Shown here piece after piece: positions 23,395-34,971 of a stretch of 64,000 nucleotides of DNA (its first letter is position 1; every line of letters starts with the position of its first letter). Position numbers and translations under genes: made by a program. The stretch spans positions 310,001-374,000 of the forward strand of contig JAGYXB010000815.1 in assembly GCA_022495005.1 (NCBI GenBank), in the 5' to 3' direction. The notes beneath the pieces are model-generated. The model was not told where the DNA came from and ran no database searches. It saw nothing but the letters and a program-made list of their open reading frames with translations. This stretch comes from Rhyacophila brunnea (Eukaryota > Arthropoda > Insecta > Trichoptera > Rhyacophilidae).

Positions 23395-24345
23395 TATAAT
23401 ACCCCGTTTACACGTTGATTTATTACTGACAGTGCGTATTATCGCGGCCGTAACAAGAAAATATACGTGTAAACATGTATTATCCTGCAGTTGCAAGATT
23501 GCATGTATGAAACAAAAAAGTTCGGAATCTTCGTAATTTTTTTGCGACAGTTGGGATTTTTTTGATGTGCGCTTGCGCAGTTAAACGATAGTGGCGAACC
23601 TTCCGGCAAAAAAAACGAACTACACCGCGGAGAGTCTCATTTTGAGTTTAAGCCGCGTTGACACGGTCCAAGTACAATCCAGGTACACTTGGATCGAGTG
23701 CCATCCAAGTGACAGCTTCATACTATTTATTCCTATCCAAGTTAACTTGGATGAGTAGGACGCGGTCCAAGTAGCTTGGACAGGAATAATTAGTATGAAG
23801 ATGTCTCATACGAGTGCACTTGGATGGCACTCGGTCCAAGTGTACTTGGATCGTACTTGGACCGTGTCAACGCGGCTTTAACCAATTTTTACAACCTGTC
23901 AAAAAGTACCATAAAATGACAACATCGCGTCACGCTTACTATTGAAGAATGAGATTGGAGAGACAGCAGCACTTTTGCGTTTCAACATTTATTGTCACGA
24001 TAGTTTAAATTAAAATATACACTATTGCTGCCAGTAAATCTATGCACGTGTACAGGTGCTATAATGTTACACACATTATAATTATTCTCAGATCCTATTT
24101 TGAAGGTATCTACTACACTACAGGTTCTCAAACTTATTTCGACCACCGCCCATTTTGAGATTCAAAAAAAATCTAGTGCTCCCCATATTTTTTAATTTAC
24201 ATTACCATCTGTTGCATATATTAAAACAGTTATTGCAAATATAATTTTTAAACATGCATTATTATACTGATAGGATGGATAGGGTGTGACCCATGTCCTA
24301 TTTCTGAGATCAAAGAATGTTTCAACGAGAGGAAATAAATACACA
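23395..24345 (+). repeat. Long repeat unit, copy 2 (paralogue of 5215-5880)
   Basis: Same order of blocks as copy 1. It has about 85 extra bases near 23562-23646 and a palindromic MITE at 23651-23877. Its hAT-like part (from 24123) is cut off near 24345. It is followed by CACTATCGCTGCCAGTAAATCCATG, which repeats a block found earlier in the unit (24022-24046), so the end was rearranged. Confidence 0.8.
23651..23877. mobile_element. Palindromic PIF/Harbinger-like MITE
   Basis: 227 bp. Left end AGCCGCGTTGACACGGTCC and right end GGACCGTGTCAACGCGGCT are perfect inverted copies, and the fold continues through most of the element with CCAAGT-type repeats. It is flanked by TTA on each side (23648-23650, 23878-23880). 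The paralogous copy near 5405 has a single TTA in GGTTAACC, which is an empty target site. A 3-bp TTA duplication is the mark of PIF/Harbinger. No coding capacity. Confidence 0.9.
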
Positions 24346-24898
24346 CTATCGCTGCCAGTAAATCCATGTCTTTCCATCAATAATTAAATTGAGAGTTTAT
24401 ACAACGATTAAAGCATGGCATGTTATAGTTTTAGTCTAATATTGACTAAGCCATGGATATAAAATATTTCACCATAATTATGTGCATACAATATTAATTA
24501 CTGACTGCCTCACATTACTTACGTACATTTTTATGCTCACGGCATATTGAAACACACCATGGAGGCGTTATTGATTCAATGCAGTAGAAAGGCTCGCTAA
24601 CCCTTAACACTAATAAACTTGTCGTCTTGGCAGTTTTGAGACATGAAAGGAGAGCTCTATATTTTTTTAAATTCCTTTATCTTGCCGTCATGGCTATCTT
24701 TTAAATCTTTTATTGATACTGTTTACTTTTATAGTTGTATACAATTAGCAGTATTCAAAATAGCGACGTGAAACAAATTTATTGAACAAGACAGTGTTCC
24801 AACATCAATATTTAGAGACATCGATCAATGAAGAATATCACCGGTATAGAAAAATATCACGAAAAGTTGAGACAATCGAAATATGAATGTATAGACTC

Positions 24899-25603
24899 CA
24901 GTGGCGAAGGGTGACTTTTAGAAAGAGGTAGGCTGTGGAGATCTGACAAAAAGAGCACACTTGTCAGGTAGGTATAGGTACTTACGAGAAATAAAAAGAT
25001 AATACGATATTACTACTAATGAATAGGTACACACTAATGACAACGATACACTTATTTAATGAGACTTCCAAAAACTCACTGACGACATAAAATTAAGCGA
25101 TCAGTTTAAATTACGTATTTTTTCAAAACATATAGGTACACATAAAATTTCATTAGATAAAAGTTCTTTTTATTTAAAAAAACATTTATTAATATTCGAT
25201 TAAACACCATAGAAATTATTTTTTTAAATTATCTAATTATTAATTATTTAGTTTTAGGCTCTGCGATCGTAGCTTACCTTAGTTCATACAATTCGATAGA
25301 CTGGGCGGGGCTACGTGACGTAAAGTCCATATGAAAAAAATTGAGAATTATTTGAAACATAATCCGACCTTTATTTACGTCAAGACAGATGTCGCGCTGT
25401 GGTATATTTTTTAAAACATTTGCAGATTGTTTTTAACATTCCTACACGCACGGCATCTTTCGTTGGCAAAATAAATTATTTTATAGAATACCTATAAAAT
25501 TATCAAGTGATTATATAAATAATTCAATATTAAGCAATTAAAAAATATTTTTCTTAAGAAGGTAGGCTTCAAATAATCGCCTAGTATGGAGTCTTCGCCA
25601 CTG
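24899..25603. mobile_element. hAT-like non-autonomous element (family E), copy 2
   Basis: Starts CAGTGGCGAAGGGTGA and ends GAGTCTTCGCCACTG. It is flanked by the perfect octamer ATAGACTC at 24891-24898 and 25604-25611. 705 bp. Only the ends and the AGGTAGGCT block near each end resemble copy 1; the interior differs. No transposase ORF. Confidence 0.92.
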
Positions 25604-26424
25604 ATAGACTCTAGACTAGATTAAAGACATATCCTTAATACTTCTTGGACTGACAAGCTAACACAATATATAGAGTTCTGTGTCACCAAAACCAGCAATA
25701 GTTGCCTTCTATCCAAAAACATTATTAGGATTATTATATTTTCCAACCATGTCCGACGTTAACAGATTTATTTTTTTAGGACTTAGGATTAGAATTTTGA
25801 TACTAAAGCAAAATAAATATATAATTTTAAAAAAAACTAGGTAAAAAGAAATATGTGTTTATTGAACCGATTTTTATATTAGTATACTTAGATGTACACC
25901 GTGGTTTTTGAATATTTTTGTCGTTAAATTGTAGTTTGACTAGTTCTTTAAAAGGTGTCATAATGATTTTTAAAAGTCTTAATTTTAACATAAATATTGT
26001 CATTTAAAAAAAGTATAGCTTGAGACTCTTTTTATCTACTTATATCGATTCAAGCTTTTGTATTGTGACCACATCAAATCTCGATAATACAAAAATATTT
26101 ATAAAAACCAAATATATAAAATGTGTGTTTACTGAGAATCCGATTTTTATTAGAACCTACCCTCGTTTATGTTGTTTTGTGGATATTTTAACATTGATGT
26201 AGCTTGATAAGTTCTTTAGAAGGTACCTACCATAAATATTTTCTAAATTTAAAAAAAAACATCGATTTTTCCTAGAAAATAAAAAAATCGTTTAACTTCA
26301 TTTTAAAAATTATATCGAATCAAGATTTTATCTGTAATTATTTGACTAACTTTTTCAATATTCGTAAACACTGTTTTTACAATGTTTTATAAATCCATCG
26401 TGAATGGGTCAAACCGTCTCAGTT

Positions 26425-26604
26425 TCAGCCGTTTACGTCTTTTCTTGCCCTCAGAGGATAACTACGTGGCCCATTCAGTGCAGTTTTTGCATTTTCATAT
26501 ACCACATAATATGATCTCTTCATCCTCAAGGGATACAGATCCTCATAATGCATCGACTGAGTACCAAAGATTCTTCTTATGACTCTCCTATCAAAGATAT
26601 CCAT
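26425..26604 (-). pseudogene. RTE-type reverse transcriptase fragment
   Basis: Reading the - strand from ATG at 26604 gives 59 codons to TGA. They include MDIFDRRVIRRIFGTQ, which fits the (M/L)xxFERRVLRRIFG motif found downstream of the catalytic core in RTE and Bov-B-like LINEs, and then YEDLYPLRMKRSYY. Upstream and downstream frames are broken. A 5'-truncated LINE relic. Confidence 0.5.
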
Positions 26605-27261
26605 CTTTCTCTCATATAATATGTAAAGTATAAATTTAATGAAAAATAATCCAAACTGCTTTTTATTACTTGCTTATTACTGCATTTTATTGCATTACCG
26701 CTTGAATTAATGTTACCAACATTAAGAAGGTATTTGATACACTAAATTTACTGATATGTACCTACGTATCGATATGCGTTCGCTTTTTGACTATCATAAT
26801 TCATAATATTGTACCTAATGAATGGTTTACTTATTTCTAGTCGCCTATCATAACATAATATACTCAAGTAGTATTCCGTAACAATAGGTTGGATAGCCGT
26901 GAATTATAATTATTATTGTACCGTATTGCCGCCTTTACCGTAAGACAGTGAAGCTAGATTACATGGCCGCAGCCGTATGGTGGCTCGTACAAAAGATTAT
27001 AGGTAGACTTCGATGAAAACATTATTATAATACTTACACACATTTTTTTATTTCAAAAATCAATGTTCAACCAATCAAGAAGAAGCTCCGGATAAGTGAT
27101 ATTGAAGAAACTGATTTTTGTATTGTTTATTTTAACTAAGTATATTATTATAGTACCTAATGCTATTTCAAATAAATCATTTTTTTAATGTAACGTTTCT
27201 ATAAAAATGTGTCACCATCTAATTTATTTTTCCCTTTCAATAGGACCCATCATTTACTTAA

Positions 27262-27812
27262 AATGTATAATAATTACAAGATAAAAGAACTTTGTATACC
27301 TATACCTACCACGTTATTAAATTTTCTGTTGAATCATACAAACTTGACAATTCTATGTATTAATAAAAACTTTTTATTGTACTTGATAGAAATACTGAAT
27401 AAAATAAATATAGAATACAGAATTGTCATTTTGACATTTCATATTGATTTCCATAGTAACGCACATATATATTAATAATTTAGTTGCTAGGACCCCCTTA
27501 GCAACCAATAATAGTGAGTAGTTAATATTACTTTTAACGAATTTTTTCCGAAACATACAAAACAAAATTAACTGAAAATGAATTCAATTCTGCTTAATAA
27601 AGATGGCCAAAAGTATTAAAATAATACATTGTCGTCGTGTTCTGATATATTCTAAAAGTTTCAAATGCCTAGCTAGTCGGGAAGTTAGTTAAATATCTTC
27701 AATCGTCCAATACAAATCTTGGACAAACAAAAACAAAAATTTGTACTGTACACCCAAGATAGAATCTGTACCGGACAAACAAGAATACGAGCTAATAAAA
27801 ACGTGGTAAAAA
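27262..27812 (+). repeat. Interspersed repeat family L, copy B
   Basis: Same order of blocks as copy A, from TAATTACAAGATAAAAGAAC to CGAGCTAATAAAAACG. Between CTAGTCGGGAAGTTAGTTAA and the end it has extra GGACAAACAA-like units. A 67-codon frame across its 3' end is fortuitous. Confidence 0.75.
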
Positions 27813-28106
27813 TGATCGTAAATATTCCATTATGTATATTTTTTATTTGGCGGTCATTTTGGTCACCATGTTGGATATCTCATCCTATGGGCTTTCAAAA
27901 ATATTTTAGAGCCTTGTTTTGATTAAGTGTCCCCAATAATGTATATTTTGACATTTAACTTGTACATATTAAAATAGTTAAAATTTTACAGAGATCAATT
28001 TGGGAGACATGGGTGCCCTTTCTAAATGTCGACGATGGGTTTCGACTTTGTGTGCTTTCCTCAAAAATGCAGTTTATTTCTCTAAAAACGTTGCTTGCAC
28101 GAGATA

Positions 28107-28237
28107 CTAAAAGAACTGAAGAGCTTCCCCGTCTTTCACGTTGATTACTTTCAGAACAAAGAAATTCGTCCTCTGATGTTCATAGAATCTTTGGCATGCG
28201 CCTCCAACACCACATTCGATTTGAAAGGTGAACTCGG
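28107..28237 (-). CDS. Possible terminal exon of an unidentified gene
   Basis: On the - strand a polypyrimidine tract and TTAG (28238-28260 region) precede 43 codons ending in TAG at 28107-28109. The peptide contains FTFQIECGVGGACQRFYEHQ and TNFFVLKVINVKDGE. It has mixed composition with ordinary codon use, unlike the A/T-driven translations nearby. I do not recognise the family and find no upstream exon. It may be a real last exon, a processed fragment or chance. Confidence 0.25.
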
Positions 28238-28816
28238 CTAACGTAGGTAGTAAAAGAATGATATTATGATAGTGTGTGCAGTTATTTACATTATGTGCAG
28301 TCAATATCCGAGGTGTGGTCTGTAAACAAGCCGACAGGTAAATCGCTACACGTAAGCCTTCTTGCAAGGGTGGTTGCAATAGCTAATAATTGACGATCGT
28401 TCAAATATAACATGACGCAGGTGCAGGAATTATGTTTTTACCGTTGGAAAAGGATGACTGAAAGGTGTCTGTAATTCCATTTAGTACAACTAGGTGGCGG
28501 CAGTAATGCGAAAGAGGCACTCGGACACGGCTCGCTAACTCGATTACTCGCGGATTATTATGTCGCACTAACCTACCTCCACATACAATCCAATGCGAAA
28601 TAATCCCAAACGTAAATATTACAAATTCATTGACATCAATCGTTCATTAATAAATCGTAATTCGATTTTTGTAACTTGTCAGAGCCTGGCCCGTCCGAAT
28701 GACGTATTCATCCGACCCCCGTGTGAAATCTCAAAAAGTAGCTCCCCTAATCATTTAAAAATATATTTTTTTGTATTCATGCCTACCCTAGGAGGAATGC
28801 GCAATGGTCATAGATA

Positions 28817-28946
28817 GATAGGCGGTTCTCGTGGTGCAGTGAGTAAGGCACTGGCCTTTCATCCGGGAGCTCCGGGTTCGATCCGGTGAGGACACAAAAT
28901 ATGTTATTTTATTAAAGCCTGGATGTTAATAATAACAATAAAGAAT
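28817..28946 (+). mobile_element. tRNA-derived SINE (family S1), copy 1, intact with target duplication
   Basis: A 12-base direct repeat TGGTCATAGATA lies at 28805-28816 and 28947-28958. Inside are a box-A-like TGGTGCAGTGAG, a box-B GGGTTCGATCC, and a tail ending in A/T-rich AATAATAACAATAAAG. This is the standard layout of a RNA polymerase III SINE inserted by target-primed reverse transcription. The tRNA-like part is not a working tRNA because it lacks a foldable acceptor stem and anticodon arm. Related copies at 48318-48405 (-) and 59461-59550 (+). Confidence 0.85.
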
Positions 28947-29295
28947 TGGTCATAGATATTGGGGAAAACCTTCTTTTATAGAGATGGAGCACGTATGAAA
29001 CTGCAAACCTGCATCCACACCTGCGAACATTTCCATACGAATTAAATAGACTTTGGGCAATTACATAAGAGCACGTGTCGCTACTTCCGATTGAATTGTA
29101 AAAAAAATCTTCCCAAATATGCCCAAACTAACTGCTTGACATGTTTTCCACACGCAGCGGAATACGAAAAAATAATGGTTAACCATTTAAAAACTATAAG
29201 TACCTACACACATTTGTAAACAGGTTGTATACAACTTTTGAACAGTTATTATTCAAAGTTCATTTGATTATGTACATTTATATCTTGGTCTAGAC

Positions 29296-30345
29296 CAGCG
29301 ACTTCCAAACTGCAAGGCGCGCCTCCCTGGGGAGGCATGGAGTGTTGCAAAGGGGGGCGCGAAAAGTTTAATACAATAATTAATGTAGCCACAGGTTTGC
29401 AGTTTGCAAATGCATATTTTATAAAACGGCCGCAAGTTATAAACTACATAAAAAAGTCGTATAAAAGGTTGTTTGCAAACCTGTCTGATAATATGGAGAC
29501 CAATTTTGTAATAACTCACTTCTATACTATTGTGAAGCGCGCTGGCTATCTCGTGAAAAAATGAAATAAAAGGGTCAAATCATAATGTTGAAATTTGAGG
29601 CAAATTTGTTTAGGAACGATAATTTTGTTGTTAAACTTGTCTATTTGGTTGAAATTAATAAAAAAAATGAGTGAATAAATCGACGCAAGGACGACTAATG
29701 CACTCACCGATTTAAAAAGACAAAGTGAATGCATTCATAAAAAAATGGAGCTTTGGAAATCAAAATTACAAAAAAAAATAGGTTCGCCATGTCTCCACTT
29801 TTAAATGATTCAGATATATTGAAGCCAACAAAAATCTGTTTACTGAGTTCTTGGTTAGTTTGCTAATGCCCTTTTTACATTATTCTATTAATAGTAAAAA
29901 AAAGTCGCTGGTTTCAGGGCTATTTTTTTTTTTAAATATGTGGTTGTGCGTTGCAATTTGATGCGATACCTAAATGATTATTGATATACTTAAATGATAT
30001 CTCCCGTGTATAATTTAGGAAACCCTACATTAGAGCACCACACTGTCCTCAGCGATAGGTAGGTGGGCCCGCTTCAGGATGTGCGGCCCATGATCTATCT
30101 GATCGATCATGAATCCATTTGTCAATGAACGATGATGCATTTATACTATTAAAATTGATTACTGAGTATTGAAATTGATTTTGCTAATAAACAACCACAT
30201 TCATCGCATGAAAAACAAATTAATTTAAAAATAAATATAATATAAGTAGTAAAACCTTGTTTATTTAATGAAATAAAGGGGGGGAGGCGCCAAGATTGGA
30301 TTTTTTTAAAGGGAGGCCTGGTAACATACAGTTTGGAAACTACTG
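29296..30345. mobile_element. hAT-like non-autonomous element (family F), about 1.05 kb
   Basis: Left end CAGCGACTTCCAAACTG and right end CAGTTTGGAAACTACTG form TIRs. The perfect octamer GTCTAGAC flanks it at 29288-29295 and 30346-30353. Both ends carry GGAGGC(G)-rich sequence (GGCGCGCCTCCCTGGGGAGG; GGGGGGAGGCGCC). A partial family-G repeat (about 29935-30095) lies inside. Short frames of 62-83 codons inside do not resemble a hAT transposase. Confidence 0.9.
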
Positions 30346-30444
30346 GTCTAGACTCTGGACTAGACATACGGGTGTTTCAAACGTCTGGAGTGTTATTCTG
30401 ATACAATCCTTCTGACACTACGTGCATGTCAATGTTAATTACCA

Positions 30445-30700
30445 GTGGGTCTATTCTATACTTATCGAACACTAAATTGATAAATAGTATCAAACTTAGA
30501 GTAGGTTTGTATCAAAATATTAGCACTTATTGTAACAATTACACGAAGCCGGTTTTTATTGTTGCAATACGTGTGATATTTTAACAGCAGCAAGATAGGT
30601 GCTGTTAAAATATAGCACTTATTGCAACAATAAAAACAAACTTCGTGTAATTGTTACAATAAGTGCTAATATTTTGATACAAACCTACCCTAAGTTTGAT
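30445..30700. mobile_element. Foldback palindromic element (family P), copy 1
   Basis: A near-perfect palindrome. The left arm runs GTGGGTCTATTCTATACTTA ... TTAGCACTTATTGTAACAAT ... TAACAGCAG. The right arm runs CTGTTAAAATATAGCACTTA ... ATTGTTACAATAAGTGCTAA. The outermost right-end block (GACCCAC) is missing, so this copy is truncated at about 30700. Almost identical to copy 2. Confidence 0.9.
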
Positions 30701-30746
30701 AAATGCGTTACCTACCGAGAATGGTAGTAAGAAGGTACAGTCCAAC

Positions 30747-30887
30747 AACCTTATCTAAAGAACGGTCAAAAATGGAACTACGAACTACTATATGGACGCC
30801 ATATTGGAAACGTCATTCGAATGTCAAATTCTGTCCAGTTGCGAGTCTTGATTTGGGTAGTTTTCGACTGTTCTTTAGATAAGTTTG
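30747..30887. mobile_element. TA-type MITE (family T), copy 3
   Basis: Left CCTTATCTAAAGAACGG and right GTTCTTTAGATAAGTTTG. Internal GTTGCGAGTCTTGATTTGGG is the reverse complement of the block in copy 2, so this copy is inverted. It starts about 46 bases after the truncated palindrome. Confidence 0.78.
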
Positions 30888-30956
30888 TACATATCTTGAG
30901 CGTGAATAAATATGGGATAAACTTACTTAATTATTTCACCATATTCGATCCTGAGA

Positions 30957-31185
30957 GGATCATAATATGGGCCTCCACAGAGTGGAGGTTGTGTTAACAG
31001 TTTTTTTTTTTTTACGAGAAATGGATGTTGGCCACTTGCTCAATCTATTAGGTCCGTACTCTGACTCCAAACACAAATTGAAAAACAATATATTGTGTAT
31101 TTGTCAGACCCAGGATTCGAACCTGAGACCCGCGACATTAAAAAGCCGACGCTTGAGCCGCTCAACTATCGTGAGCGTGGGAATA
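30957..31185 (-). mobile_element. SINE-like repeat family S2, copy 2
   Basis: Reverse complement of the S2 body. In + strand order it shows GGGCCTCCACAGAGTGGAGG, GAGAAATGGATGTTGGCCAC, CAATCTATTAGGTCCGTACT and CCCAGGATTCGAACCTGAGA. The last block read on the - strand gives GGTTCGAATCC, a good tRNA box B. This ties the family to tRNA-derived SINEs. Confidence 0.7.
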
Positions 31186-31240
31186 AACTTAAGATAGTGT
31201 TAAGTTAAAGAATATTATGTTTTTTTCAATAGTAACATCT

Positions 31241-31548
31241 GTGGGTCTATTCTATACTTATCGAACACTAAATTGATAAATAGTATCAAACTTAGGGTAG
31301 GTTTGTATCAAAATATTAGCACTTATTGTAACAATTACACGAAGCCGGTTTTTATTGTTGCAATAAGTGCGATATTTTAACAGCAGCAAGATAGGTGCTG
31401 TTAAAATATAGCACTTATTGCAACAATAAAAACCGGCTTCGTGTAATTGTTACAATAAGTGCTAATATTTTGATACAAACCTACCCTAAGTTTGATAATA
31501 TTTTTCACTTTATCACTTTAGCGGTCGATAAGCATAGAATAGACCCAC
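31241..31548. mobile_element. Foldback palindromic element (family P), copy 2, complete
   Basis: 308 bp with ends GTGGGTCTATTCTATACTTA and GATAAGCATAGAATAGACCCAC (quoted in part). The whole sequence folds on itself around CAGCAGCAAGATAGGTGCTG. It lies 541 bp from the end of copy 1 in the same orientation. The two share almost every base, so the pair is recent or has been converted. No coding capacity. Confidence 0.92.
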
Positions 31549-32513
31549 TGTATCTATGCGTTAAAAACTTTGTTACGTGGACGAAACGTGCATTCAATAT
31601 TATTTGTAATATTTAAGGGCATTGCGGTGGATTTGTAATTTTTGTGATTTACGGTTTTGCTCAAAATCTTGATCTTTGGCGACTGACTTCACATTTTTAT
31701 CTTATCTATTCTGTGACGTGAAATACAGTCGTTACTGTCGAAAGTGTTAAGTATAACAACCACACAAAATGCTAGATTAATAAATGCGATCTGGCCGTCT
31801 ATTTATACTCGGTAGGTAACCAATATATTTCCAGTAGGACCTATTATCAAATGAAGGGATATGTTTGCGACATATTATACGGCTGATAAATGATCGTTCT
31901 GGGGAGTCGGTATTGCTTCACTGGGTATTAACATGACAAATAACTCGTGGAATTGGCTATCGTGTGACCATTGTATTGATTTACACATTTGCGATCTTAT
32001 AAGTATAACATAACATTAGGTTGCTACAAACACAAAAATCTTAGAAAAAACTAGTTTTGTAACGATAAATAATATATAATATATGGTTTCTATTTTTCTG
32101 TAAAGCAATCAATGGTTAGTTTCATATTATGAGGCTTTTGTGCACGTGCAGACTGTTGAGTATTTTCTGAACGCTGTGTAGACACAAATCTGGTCCTCTT
32201 GATTTCACGTGGTATTCATTCAATTAAGGATATTTGTCATACATACGACGTGTCAACTTTGCCCTTTTCTTAGTGACAATAGAGATGTCCTATATACATT
32301 ATGGAAACGGTTAGAATAACCTTTACTAGATAATAATTAAATAAAAGTGTCTGTTTGTGAAATAGTCACATTTTTATCTTTCTTTGACGATTTCCGTGAG
32401 CACATTTTTGTTATTTTTATGTCTGTCCGCTTGTTTCATTTTTAATTTTATTTTTAAACAATGTACATGTGTTTTCTCTAGTATGTGTAATTTAATGTGT
32501 TATAAGTGGTGAC

Positions 32514-32709
32514 CAGGGCTCGAAATGTTTGGAGCGTCGTTCCGGTTCATGAAATCCCCATAATTATCGCTCCGTCTCATGGAAAAATTAATTCGATCAA
32601 CTGAGCTAAATATGTCATAGGTATAACAAAAAATCCAACACACTTATTGTAAATAACTATGTATGTTAATATTTTCGGAAAAATATTTTGCGCTCCGGTT
32701 CGAGCGCTG
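32514..32709. mobile_element. hAT-like MITE (family C), copy 2
   Basis: Starts CAGGGCTCGAAATG and ends GGTTCGAGCGCTG. Flanks are GTGGTGAC (32506-32513) and GTGGTAAC (32710-32717), 7 of 8 identical. 196 bp. Internal GGAGCG..GTTCCGGTTCATGAAAT and ATTATCGCTCC are shared with copy 1 (read inverted). Confidence 0.8.
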
Positions 32710-33564
32710 GTGGTAACACGTTTTTCTTGCATAAGAACAAACAACGCATTTAAGCGATGTTTTTAATTATTTTTTTACTGTAAATAGCGGGGCGCCGATT
32801 AAATTATGTGTGCTTTAAATTTGGGAAACTCTTACAATGCATTTTATACAAAATAAAAAAAGTGGTTTGGAAGTGAATGTTTCCTGAAACTGAAAAATAT
32901 TAATTCATTGCCTTCCCAGCATAGAAATTATAGAAATTATAGAAACAAATCGTCATATCTCAATTGTAAACACGGAGCCTTCTTAAATCAAAGCTGTTTC
33001 AAGTTCGCTGTGTTCTTACATAACAAAATGGAGTTGAAACATCGTACAAATCGACTACGTGTTGATATACCTACTTACGGCCCATACGACTATTAATATA
33101 GGTACCATGTATAAATATAATAATTCTATCTATTAACTGAATCATCTCCCCACTTATTTATTGCTCAGTTTTGGAGCTGTGGCTTACGCGCATCAGGGCT
33201 TCAAATGGCCAATCAGACTCAAGCGTCATTTCGTTTCAATTCTCCGACTGAAACTATTAATACATAGATAGATTAATAATTAATGGCATATCTGTGAGGG
33301 TGCTATGCTCATATGCTGAAGGATTTGCTGGTATATCGTAGTGATTATCAGAACTACTTTATGCGGTTGTATCTGCCCCCATGAAATGAATAGAGTTAGT
33401 AGTTGTTGTCAAAATTGCGTTGTTTGTTTTCAATCGGTTGATCAAAAATATTAATATTTTGCACGTATTTTTTAAAATTAACTGTTGGCTATGTACATTT
33501 TTATCGGACGACACCTGCACATTATTGAACTATATTAATTAACTATTTACCTATGTATTATTTG

Positions 33565-34140
33565 CATGGCCCCCACATCCTGCAACGTGCCCCCTGGTCA
33601 GGATGTTTGGCGCCCCCCCCTACCTATCGCAAAGGTTGAGGGTAGTGTGTAGTGTGTTGTTCTACAGCAGTGTTTCCCAAATGGCATTCTGCGGAATCCC
33701 CGGCTTCCGCGAGGTAAAATTAAGGGTATTCGACGTATTTTTTAAATGCATCGACATTATCCAAATTATTAATTGGTCGGCACGATGTATCTATAGTCTA
33801 ATATCGGCACCGCTTGTCATATTCTGAAGTACTGATAGCGACCCCCTTTTGTGATAGCCAAGTAACATGCGACCCTTTGCCAAATTGGATAAATAGCCAT
33901 TTTTTAGGAAACTCTAAAAATAATTATTAAATAGAATTCTACACGTGAATTATCAAATTATACCAATCATCATATTATCACTATCATTATCAAAAATTTC
34001 ATCGCATAGCCAAATATTTTAAAATGTTAATATAGCAATTTTTTGTTTATGTTTATCGTATTTTATTGCTCGACCAGCCACGCCGGGCCCGCCTAAGCCT
34101 GGGCTAGAGCCCTGTTAATCCACCCCTTGTGGGAACCATG
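33565..34140. mobile_element. hAT-like MITE (family G), copy 3
   Basis: Starts CATGGCCCCCACATCCTG and ends CTTGTGGGAACCATG. Flanks ATTATTTG and ATTAGGTG agree at 6 of 8. 576 bp, larger than the other G copies. A CAGTGTTTCCCAAATGG block near 33667 resembles the end of yet another hAT element, so something may be nested here. Confidence 0.75.
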
Positions 34141-34971
34141 ATTAGGTGTAAAAATTATTGTTTTATTCTAATTAAGAGAAATACTAAAAAAAATAATCAA
34201 TTTATCGATGTATTTGCAATAATAAAATGGGTATTTTATTCCAAAAACTATTTGCTTAACTATTTATCTCGTAACTAATATGGATAGTATTATTATATTC
34301 TGAATTTAACAATTTACAATATTTTTTAGTTATGTATGTCTTTAATAAGTCATGGAAAAACTGCTTAAAGTTAGTTTATCGTGAAAATTTCCGCGCTGAA
34401 ACTAGGTAGTTAATATTTTATGAATAACAAATAACTCAATATGATATATTGATAAAGTGGTTAGAAATGATATATTGCAATCTCAATATAATATGTATAT
34501 TTTATTGTAGTGTCAGCGATCATGCGATAATCAAACGGCAACAATTTATTATGTATGTAACTACCGATGTCAAATAATCTTCAGTATAATTTATATGCAA
34601 ACGAATTGAGCAATTGGAAAAATAGTTTTCCCGTAAGAATAATGAAAATTACGAAATACACACCATCGGAGGTCAAACTGACGAAAATACATTAAATAAA
34701 TGCGTATTTTTTTTAAATTTATAACATTTTGTATACGGTGTCACTTTCTCTTATATTATATTATTGCGTAATTAAAAAAAACAAACAAGGATTTGAAACC
34801 TATACAGTTTGGACGTATTTTGGACGTATTAAAGAGGTTTTTTTTGACGTACCGTTTAGATGTCTTACAATCCGTGAAATGGAAATAATATTTTGAGAAA
34901 TTAAAATAGTCCAACAGCGTGATGTAGGTATGTGGAATTGAATAATTTGGAAACAACAAAAATATATTTTA

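Noticed and set aside
28840..28885. A tRNA gene
   Set aside because: Box A and B are present, but no acceptor stem or anticodon arm forms, and the sequence sits between target duplications with an A/T tail. It is a SINE.
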